Positions 58,288 through 64,000 of a DNA stretch of 64,000 bases are shown here, in pieces (within the stretch, counting starts at the first letter, position 1; each line of letters opens with the position of its first letter). Under the pieces are notes generated by a model that worked only from the letters and a program-made list of their open reading frames with translations, was not told where the DNA came from and did no database searches. Both the position numbers and the translations under genes were made by a program. The DNA is from Myxococcales bacterium (GTDB taxonomy: Bacteria > Myxococcota_A > Polyangia > Haliangiales > Haliangiaceae): positions 248,001-312,000 of the forward strand of contig JADJGV010000005.1 in the NCBI GenBank assembly GCA_016707895.1, in the 5' to 3' direction.

Positions 58288-59099
58288 CCGTCGCCGCGTG
58301 GCCGTGGACCGCGTCGGCGCCGACCCGGCGGCCCCACGCGATGCTGGTGGTGTTCGCCGACGGCCCGCTGGCCGACGACGTGCCGATGTCGCTGGCGCGG
58401 TTCGGCGTGCCGCGCGCCGAGCTGATCGGCGAGCTCGACGTGCGGACGATCCCGCGCGGCGTCGACCCGGCGTGGTTCGACGGCTGGCGCGCCGGCTCGC
58501 TGCGCGCGATCGCGAGCACCGATCTGGGCGACGCACTGCCCGCGCTCGATCGCGCGGCCGAGCTGCACGTGGTGATCGCGCAGCCGAGCGCGCCGGCCGA
58601 CCTCGGCTACCTGCAGGCGCTGTGGGGCGTCGCGCGGTGGATGGTCGCGCGCGGCGCGTCGATCGTCCTCGACGTCCACGCCCACCGCTTCCTGCGCGGC
58701 GACGCGTTGCCGGCGGCCGACGCGCCGTTCGATGCCGATCGCGAGGTGCGGCTGGTGTTCGAGACCGACTCGACCCGCACCGATCGCGCCCACGCGCTGC
58801 ACACCCGCGGGCTGCGCAAGTTCGGCGCGCCCGAGCTGGTGGCGCTGTGCGGCCAGGCCGACGCGCCGCTGGTCAGCTCGGTGGTGAGCCAGGTGGCGGC
58901 GGCGGTCGCCGGGGGCGCCGAGCTGGCCCGCCCGCGCCACGGCGTCGACGTCTCGACCACCGAGACCTGGTGGATCGTCGACGATCGCGACGGCCTGGCC
59001 GACCTGCTGCAGCTCAACAACGCCGCGCGGGTGATGATCGACGGCCGCGGCCAGCACCTGGTCGGCGCCGCGGCCCGGCTGCGCGACGGCGCGTCGTAG
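58284..59099 (+). CDS. Hypothetical protein, third gene of the HTH-TPR set
   Basis: ATG 58284 overlaps the preceding stop (ATGA). The 271-residue product is soluble and alpha/beta, with MLVVFADGPLADDVPMSLAR, WGVARWMVARGASIVLDVHA and TETWWIVDDRDGLADLLQLN. I do not recognise a catalytic motif; the general pattern resembles uncharacterised DUF4261-type or ankyrin-adapter-like proteins only weakly. It is cotranslated with the HTH-TPR regulator, so it is presumably a target or partner of that system. The next gene starts 12 bp after its stop. Confidence 0.65.
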   Translation: MTVAAWPWTASAPTRRPHAMLVVFADGPLADDVPMSLARFGVPRAELIGELDVRTIPRGVDPAWFDGWRAGSLRAIASTDLGDALPALDRAAELHVVIAQPSAPADLGYLQALWGVARWMVARGASIVLDVHAHRFLRGDALPAADAPFDADREVRLVFETDSTRTDRAHALHTRGLRKFGAPELVALCGQADAPLVSSVVSQVAAAVAGGAELARPRHGVDVSTTETWWIVDDRDGLADLLQLNNAARVMIDGRGQHLVGAAARLRDGAS

Positions 59100-59111
59100 T
59101 ACGATCGCGCG

Positions 59112-59567
59112 ATGGTGCGCGCCTCGCTCGTCCTCATCGCCGTGGCCGCGTGCGGCTCGCCGACCGCGCCCGCCAACCCGACGGTCGCACCGCCGATCGA
59201 CGCGCCGCTGCCGCCGCTCGCGGCCGAGTGCCCGGCGAGCTACGCCGCGGTCCCCGCCGGACAGGCGTGCACGCCGCCGAGCGGTCGCGCGCTGTCGTGC
59301 GCGTACCCCGAGGGCATCTGCAACTGCCTCGCGGCGTACCCGTGCAGCGGCGTCGCGATGTCCGACGAGGAGATGGCCGCGCTGCCGATCGTCTGGCAGT
59401 GCGAGCCGACCCCGCCCGCGGTGCGCGCCGACGGCTGCCCCGGCGTCGAGCCGTCGGGGCCGTGCGCGAAGGACGGCCAGGTGTGCGGCTACGGCGACTG
59501 CTGCTTCACCCAGCTGACGTGCACCGACGGCCAGTGGCAGATGACCGGCGGCGGCTGCCCGCCCTGA
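59112..59567 (+). CDS. Cys-rich lipoprotein
   Basis: ATG 59112 starts a 151-residue protein with a short lipoprotein signal, VRASLVLIAVAAC (Cys about 14), then a Pro/Ala tether (NPTVAPPIDAPLPP). The mature part has about 13 cysteines (ALSCAYPEGICNCLAAYPCS, KDGQVCGYGDCCFTQLTC) and ends in GGGCPP. It resembles the small disulfide-rich surface lipoproteins common in myxobacteria; no enzymatic motif is visible. It may be cotranscribed with the preceding gene. The end of the minus-strand open frame of the next gene overlaps its last 79 bp, which argues against that frame being real there. Confidence 0.75.
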   Translation: MVRASLVLIAVAACGSPTAPANPTVAPPIDAPLPPLAAECPASYAAVPAGQACTPPSGRALSCAYPEGICNCLAAYPCSGVAMSDEEMAALPIVWQCEPTPPAVRADGCPGVEPSGPCAKDGQVCGYGDCCFTQLTCTDGQWQMTGGGCPP

Positions 59568-61732
59568 GCTACCAGCAGCTCGCGATCAGCGTCACCGCCG
59601 CCGTCAGCACCGCCAGCGGTTCCCACAGTCGATCGTAGAGCGTCATGGCCGAGGGCATCAGCAAGCCCCGGGCCCGCTCGCAAGCTGCTGGAATCGCCAC
59701 GCCGGCCGGTTCGCCTGGGTCTGCCCAGCCGCAGCGCGGCGCGGGGCGCGGGTCTGGCCGGCCACGCTCGGCAACTAGCGGTCGGTCGGTCGCCGGCCGC
59801 GACCGCCGCCAGGAGCGCCGTCGGGTCGGTGGCGCGGTTGTGCGCGTACAGGACCCCGACGCCCTTGGGCACGAACCAGGCGGGGCTGGGGAACTCGGCC
59901 GTGGCCAGCGCGAGCCAGCTCCGGCGGCCGGCCGCGAGGGCGGGCTCGTTCAGGAACAGCGCGCGCAGCCCGAGCTTGTCCCACGCGACGAACTCGCCGC
60001 CGCCGGACCACCGATCGGTGGCGGCGTCGTAGGCGGCGAAGCCGCCGCCGCGGAACGACGGACACGCGCAGTCGATGCTGACGCGCGTGGGCCACAGCGG
60101 CCGCCAGTCGACCGCGGCGACGCCGGCCAGGTTGCCGTCGGGCTGCTCGGTGCCGCCGACCGACACCGCGACGCCGACGCCGTCGACCCCGAACGTCCAC
60201 CCGCGGATCCCGGCGGCGAAGTCGCCGCTGACCTCGAGCGCGAGCCGGGTGGGCGCGTCGCCGCTGTCGCCGGCGCGTCCGGCGCGGGCGCGGACGCGGA
60301 CCTGGCGGACGCCGATGCGCAGGTCGCCGTCGCCGAAGGTCCGCTGGATCGGCAGCACCAGCTCGGCGCCGGCGGCGCCACGGAACCCGAACTCGAGCGA
60401 GCCCCCGAGCGGGTAGTTCAGCAGCACGCCCAGATCGAAGCTCGCGCTGGCCCCGTGCTCAAGCACCGCGTCCAGGGCTGGGATCCGCCCGATCGTCAAC
60501 GTGACGCCCTCGACATCGACGCGCGCCGACACCACGCCCACGCCGACCGGCGGGATGGCGCCGGTCACGCTGATCCGTCCTTCGGTCACGAACCGATCGA
60601 CCGTGAGGCTGACGCCGTCAGGATCGCGGTCGGCGCGGGGGCGCAGCCCCGTCGAATACGTGAGGGCGGCCTCGAGCGCGCCGGTGACTTCGACGAAGGA
60701 GCCGGTCGTGTCCCAGGCGAACCCCCAGTCAGCGAGATTCCATCCGCGCGGTGTGACCGTGAGGCGAGGGAGGGGCAAGAGGATCCCTGCATCGCCACCC
60801 ACCGACGCCGACAGCGTGTCGTCGCCGAGATGCCAGGTCCTCGCCACGTCGCCACCAAGGCCGATGTGCACCATCGCGCGCCGGGATGTGTCGTTGGGGT
60901 CGAAGCGCGACGACGGCGGCACCGCTACGAAGGTCGAGCGAAAGCCGGTGGCCGCCGGCGGGGTCGCAGGCGCGGGCGGATCGAAGGCGTCGTAGTCGCC
61001 GATCGGGCTAAGCCCACCGGTCTCCAGGTTGTTCTCGATCGCGACCGTCCACCGCGCCGCCTCGCGCGCGACCGCGAGCGGGTCGGGCGGTGCGCCACCC
61101 GGCAGCGGCTCGAACGCTGGCACGTCGAAGCCCGCGCGCCAGTGGCGGCCCGCGAGCGCGGTCTCACTGCGCAGCAGACGCACCAACCACTCGATGCCGG
61201 CTTCCAGGCCGACGAGTGCCGCTACGGCCTTCGCCTCGTCGGTCCCGTACTGCTCGATGAGCGACCACAGGCCGTGCTCGGCGCGATGCACTGGCGACGC
61301 ACCAAGCAGCGACTCCTGGACGCGGACATCGAGGAGCAGCACGCCGGCCGCAACCCAGACGAGCACGTTCTCCACAGTCTTCCTGCCTGGCTTGGTGACC
61401 AGCGTCAGTAGCGAATGCGCTGCCAGGGGCCGCAGCCACGCGAGGACGCCCGGTCCGGACGACAAGTCGAGCACTGCGCGGACCCGGTCGACCAGCATGT
61501 CGGCCAAGTAGGCAACACGTGCGATGCGCTCAGCCTCAGCAAGGGCACCGGCGTCCAATTCGCCACGCACGTGCGCGACCGCGGCGGACCAGTCGGCGCC
61601 GAGGTCGATCGGCGGAACCACGGTGCCGTTCGTCAGCCCGTTCATCTGCCAGAACTTCATCGAGCTGGTGAGCGTCTGCAGCACGTCCCAGGCGACGTTG
61701 GCTACGTCGCGGGCGAGGTCTTTGCCGTTCAC
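59489..61732 (-). CDS. DUF6603-like protein, C-terminus lost at about 59789
   Basis: GTG 61732 starts the frame VNGKDLARDVANVAWDVLQT; upstream codons are not protein-like. It is open to 59489 (747 codons), but only about 650 residues, to KGVGVLYAHNRATDPTALLA, look genuine. The region from about 390 on (GGGFAAYDAATDRWSGGGEF, GRRSWLALATAEFPSPAWFV) matches the DUF6603 pattern as I recall it. The expected continuation, with LFP and several hundred further residues, is missing in all frames. Instead, residues after about 59789 are Arg/Pro noise reaching into the opposite gene. In the neighbouring frame a short string MTLYDRLWEPLAVLTAAVTL followed by IASCW ends at 59569, possibly the tail of another gene. 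Confidence 0.6.
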   Translation of the reverse strand: MNGKDLARDVANVAWDVLQTLTSSMKFWQMNGLTNGTVVPPIDLGADWSAAVAHVRGELDAGALAEAERIARVAYLADMLVDRVRAVLDLSSGPGVLAWLRPLAAHSLLTLVTKPGRKTVENVLVWVAAGVLLLDVRVQESLLGASPVHRAEHGLWSLIEQYGTDEAKAVAALVGLEAGIEWLVRLLRSETALAGRHWRAGFDVPAFEPLPGGAPPDPLAVAREAARWTVAIENNLETGGLSPIGDYDAFDPPAPATPPAATGFRSTFVAVPPSSRFDPNDTSRRAMVHIGLGGDVARTWHLGDDTLSASVGGDAGILLPLPRLTVTPRGWNLADWGFAWDTTGSFVEVTGALEAALTYSTGLRPRADRDPDGVSLTVDRFVTEGRISVTGAIPPVGVGVVSARVDVEGVTLTIGRIPALDAVLEHGASASFDLGVLLNYPLGGSLEFGFRGAAGAELVLPIQRTFGDGDLRIGVRQVRVRARAGRAGDSGDAPTRLALEVSGDFAAGIRGWTFGVDGVGVAVSVGGTEQPDGNLAGVAAVDWRPLWPTRVSIDCACPSFRGGGFAAYDAATDRWSGGGEFVAWDKLGLRALFLNEPALAAGRRSWLALATAEFPSPAWFVPKGVGVLYAHNRATDPTALLAAVAAGDRPTASCRAWPARPAPRAALRLGRPRRTGRRGDSSSLRAGPGLADALGHDALRSTVGTAGGADGGGDADRELLVAQGGQPPPVICHWPSVHVSWVKQQSP

Positions 61733-61754
61733 TTCGTCCCTCTGTCGTCGAGAA

Positions 61755-62405
61755 TCATGGGAGATGTCCGCTGTTGCAGTCAGTCGACTCGCCTGGGCGA
61801 GGCTTCCTATGGCTCTGATAGGAGAGCTTCTTCCCCCCACGCTCCGGCCCCCCGATGCCATTGATCTCGAACGAGACTTGGGCGCCGAGCCAGGCCTCGC
61901 CGTCGCCCGCTCGATCAGGCGCGTATGTGGCCAATACGTCAAGCGAGACAGCGTGATAGTCGCCGACGTAGGCGCGGTCCGAGAACGCGAACTCGCGCAT
62001 ATGGTAGCTGTCGATGACGATCGCCACGCCCAGGCCGGCTTCAGCGATCCAGCGATCGGTGACCCCGTTCCATCCACCCGCGAGCCGACTCTTGAGCCCG
62101 AGAGAGGTCCGTACGATACCGCGGGAGTCTCGAGCATAGCCTTCATCGAAGAGCCACATCACCTCGGCAGCGCCGAACGGGATGAGGCTGACGCCACGGA
62201 GGGCGGCATCGAAGGTGAGGGAGGTACGTAGGCGTGGCCACCGGAGGCAGGGGCCAGCACCGAGCATCAGGATGGGCGTGCCGTGTGGGGCCTTCATGTC
62301 GCCGATGGTGTCGTCGCCGTGGATGCGGCCCTGCCCGCCAACCGCCGCGTGGTAGGTACACCCCGAGAGCCAGCTCGCTGCGAGCATCAGCACGATAGAC
62401 TTCAT
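61755..62405 (-). CDS. Lipoprotein of the truncated block
   Basis: The 216-residue product starts at ATG 62405, overlapping the phosphatase stop (ATGA), with a lipobox in MLAASWLSGC (Cys about 16). The mature part has beta-barrel-like alternation (LRTSLTFDAALRGVSLIPFG, GIVRTSLGLKSRLAGGWNGV, SLDVLATYAPDRAG). DNA here is noticeably less GC-rich than in the neighbouring genes (tatggctctgataggagagc). The function is unknown; it may be an outer-membrane-associated companion of the DUF6603-like and phosphatase proteins. Confidence 0.6.
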   Translation of the reverse strand: MKSIVLMLAASWLSGCTYHAAVGGQGRIHGDDTIGDMKAPHGTPILMLGAGPCLRWPRLRTSLTFDAALRGVSLIPFGAAEVMWLFDEGYARDSRGIVRTSLGLKSRLAGGWNGVTDRWIAEAGLGVAIVIDSYHMREFAFSDRAYVGDYHAVSLDVLATYAPDRAGDGEAWLGAQVSFEINGIGGPERGGKKLSYQSHRKPRPGESTDCNSGHLP

Positions 62406-63679
62406 GGCGTGGCTCCTTCCGTCGGGACCGAAGGCGCGAGTTCGTCAGCACGCGCCGTCAGCGGCGCGTCGACGACCACGTACGGGCGACCCGGCGACAG
62501 CGGGTCGGACAGGTCGAAGGTGTAGAGGCTGTGACGCGCCACGGGCGCGTCGACCGGGCCGTGAAACGTCACCACGCCCATGTTCGACCGCGGGATCCAT
62601 CGTCGCCCGGGCGCGTGGATGGCCTGCCAGCGGATCCGTGCGGCCACCGACTGCGCCATGACGCCGATCCCGTCTGCGGCTGGGCGCAGCGGCGGTGGCA
62701 GCAGCCCCGCGAGTCGATCCAGGTCGTCGCGGCGGTCCTCGAGCATTTCGCGCCGATACGCCCAGTCGGGCGGGCGCTGCTGCTGCGTGCCCGGTGGCAG
62801 CGCTCGCGCGGGCAGCACGATCGGTTCGTGCTGCAGCAAGAACGCCAGTCGTTCGTTGAAGCGCGTCGTGGGACCGCTCGCGGGTGGGCTCACCGGGTCC
62901 GCACCGATCACCAGGTGCCACCCCAGCCGCTCGATTGGCACCGCGAACGCGCGCGCCAGCATCTGGAACAGTTCGAGCGAGAGCATCACCGCGCCGGCGG
63001 TGTCGTTGCGGAAGCCGCTGGAGGTGAACTGCACGAAACGCGTGGTGACGTAGTCCGCGCCATCGCGCCGCCAGTACGTCATGGCATGCGAGCAGGCGTA
63101 GTGGACATCGCCCGACAGGAACACCACCCGGCGCCGCGAGCTCAGCCGCGCGAGCAGGCGCTCGTACGTGCGCGGCACCATGCCCCAGTGTTCGGGATCT
63201 TCGGTCACTCGGCCGAAGTGCGTGGCGCCGCGATAGTCCTTCCACCGCCCTGGCGCCAGCGGGGTCTTCAGGTCGAGGAACTGCTTGAGCGGCAGGAACA
63301 CCGACTCCTCGGGCGGGAAGCCAAACACCGGCGCCGCCGCGATGACGATGCACACGCCGTCGGTGCCGACGCCGGCCGCGGCCGTCGGCGGAATCTGTCT
63401 ATCCATGCTCTCGTCGGTCACCAGCGGCGCGTTGGCCGCGCTGGTGAACGGCTGCCCGATCTCGGGATCGGCCTCGGGCTCGTAGCTGCGCTCGGTGCGC
63501 GAGTCGAGCGCCAGGATCTCGAACCCGGGCCCGTCGTGGCGGTAGTTCCGAGGGCCAACCGGCCCAGTCGTCCGGCATAGGGTCGGCAGGGCCCGGGTTG
63601 GCCGAACCATCCTCTGCAATCGAGCACGCCCGGCTTGCCCATGCCGTCCCACCAGCACGACACCTGCACCGAGCCTCAC
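62402..63679 (-). CDS. PhoD-like metallophosphatase, N-terminus missing
   Basis: From about residue 46 on (NYRHDGPGFEILALDSRTER) the 425-codon frame is a convincing alkaline phosphatase D/PhoD-like C-terminal half: IAAAPVFGFPP, VVFLSGDVHYACSHAMTYWR with the metal-binding GDVHYA, and VQFTSSGFRND. The first 45 residues (MRLGAGVVLVGRHGQAGRAR...) are not protein-like in any frame. The roughly 300 residues that should precede, including the first metal site, are absent. Either a breakpoint removed them, or a frameshift plus rearrangement did. The fragment is unlikely to be active. Its stop overlaps the lipoprotein start. Confidence 0.65.
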   Translation of the reverse strand: MRLGAGVVLVGRHGQAGRARLQRMVRPTRALPTLCRTTGPVGPRNYRHDGPGFEILALDSRTERSYEPEADPEIGQPFTSAANAPLVTDESMDRQIPPTAAAGVGTDGVCIVIAAAPVFGFPPEESVFLPLKQFLDLKTPLAPGRWKDYRGATHFGRVTEDPEHWGMVPRTYERLLARLSSRRRVVFLSGDVHYACSHAMTYWRRDGADYVTTRFVQFTSSGFRNDTAGAVMLSLELFQMLARAFAVPIERLGWHLVIGADPVSPPASGPTTRFNERLAFLLQHEPIVLPARALPPGTQQQRPPDWAYRREMLEDRRDDLDRLAGLLPPPLRPAADGIGVMAQSVAARIRWQAIHAPGRRWIPRSNMGVVTFHGPVDAPVARHSLYTFDLSDPLSPGRPYVVVDAPLTARADELAPSVPTEGATP

Positions 63680-63768
63680 GCGTCACCTATTGCACGATTC
63701 GATGAATCCGCCAAGCGGTCTGCGCAAGGCCGCCGGATTCTGGCGACCTCGGTCACGCTCTCCAGCGG
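63580..63768. other. Junction region without a recognisable gene
   Basis: Nearly 190 bp between the last recognisable phosphatase codon and the stop of the TonB-like gene. All three minus-strand frames are open for part of it (one reads GMGKPGVLDCRGWFG, another DWAGWPSELPP) but none continues into a known protein. The stretch at 63690-63720 is AT-richer (attgcacgattcgatgaat). Confidence 0.4.
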
Positions 63769-64000
63769 TCAAGGCGTCGCGCGGTGCAGGCGATCGACGA
63801 CGTCGAAGCAGACCGGGCGCGCGCCGGCGCCGTCGCGGTAGGGCTGGTAGCGCCAGCGGCCGAGCGCGTGGGCGATGCGCGGCTTGAGGCGCTCGGGCGC
63901 GGCCTGCACGTCGACGGCGGTGACGGCGCCGGTGGCGTCGATGCACACGGTCGCGACGTAGGGCGAGGTCGAGCTGCGGCTGCGCGGCGGGCGACCGCGC
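63769..64000 (-). CDS. Partial protein with TonB-type C-terminal domain
   Basis: The minus strand reads, from the window edge, ...STSPYVATVCIDATGAVTAV, DVQAAPERLKPRIAHALGRW, RYQPYRDGAGARPVCFDVVD and stops at 63769. The pattern V.I...G.V..V.V........ ..A..RW.Y.P....G...V.. is that of TonB/energy-transducer C-terminal domains, also used in myxobacterial AgmX/PglI-type gliding proteins. Only 77 codons are inside the window; the start is upstream, beyond position 64000. Two cysteines (TVCID, PVCFD) could form a disulfide. Confidence 0.6.
   Translation of the reverse strand, partial: RGRPPRSRSSTSPYVATVCIDATGAVTAVDVQAAPERLKPRIAHALGRWRYQPYRDGAGARPVCFDVVDRLHRATP

Noticed and set aside
59489..59788. 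C-terminal 100 residues of the DUF6603-like frame.
   Set aside because: They are Arg/Pro-rich, match nothing expected for the family and overlap the end of a good opposite-strand lipoprotein gene.

Overview
The window is very GC-rich (well above 70%), densely coding DNA from a deltaproteobacterial-type predator or soil bacterium, most likely a myxobacterium of the Kofleriaceae/Haliangium kind. The evidence is a MYXO-CTERM-type sorting tail on a Cys-rich repeat protein, five Hanks-type Ser/Thr kinases with different accessory domains in about 40 kb, many lipoproteins with Asp/Gly- or Ala/Asp-rich linkers, and frequent GTG starts with 1-4 base stop/start overlaps. No RNA gene, transposase or CRISPR array was seen.

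Layout. 0-9.2 kb is an accessory toxin island: the end of a polymorphic toxin whose tail resembles toxin type 28, three small downstream proteins that may include its immunity protein, a frameshifted membrane protein, and then a large DUF4157 (HEAAH) toxin carrier ending in a domain that resembles the anthrax edema factor/ExoY nucleotidyl cyclases, coupled by ATGA overlap to a probable immunity protein. 9.3-24.8 kb holds secreted or lipid-anchored proteins (an Ig-like plus RCC1 lipoprotein, a serine hydrolase lipoprotein, a VIT/VWA protein), a sigma-70 factor, and a kinase with an N-terminal zinc-binding anti-sigma-like motif. 24.9-37.6 kb is mostly minus strand: an FG-GAP lipoprotein, an NTPase overlapping a 1450-residue beta-helix/DUF4215/MYXO-CTERM surface protein that contains a nearly identical 930-bp tandem duplication, a kinase-TPR gene, a TRAP-type solute-binding protein, a cupredoxin-like protein and an SDR oxidoreductase.

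37.7-53.6 kb is mostly plus strand: a multi-pass membrane kinase, an acyl-CoA dehydrogenase with a FadR-like operator in its promoter, a divergent epimerase/LysR pair, and a compact run made of a copper type II monooxygenase-like lipoprotein, a second lipoprotein, a ferritin-like VioB-type enzyme, its partner, a kinase-AAA-TPR giant and an M20 peptidase. 53.6-59.6 kb contains another kinase, a beta-lactamase-fold hydrolase and a four-gene set (MerR-like HTH-TPR regulator and partners) behind a 14-bp perfect palindrome. 59.6-63.7 kb looks like a fragment cut at both ends: a DUF6603-like gene without its C-terminus, a lipoprotein, and a PhoD-like phosphatase without its N-terminus. A partial TonB-type C-terminal domain runs off the right edge.

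Three genes carry what look like single-indel frameshifts (near 3830, 35983 and 45755). These may be base-level sequence errors, so some starts and ends should be treated with caution.
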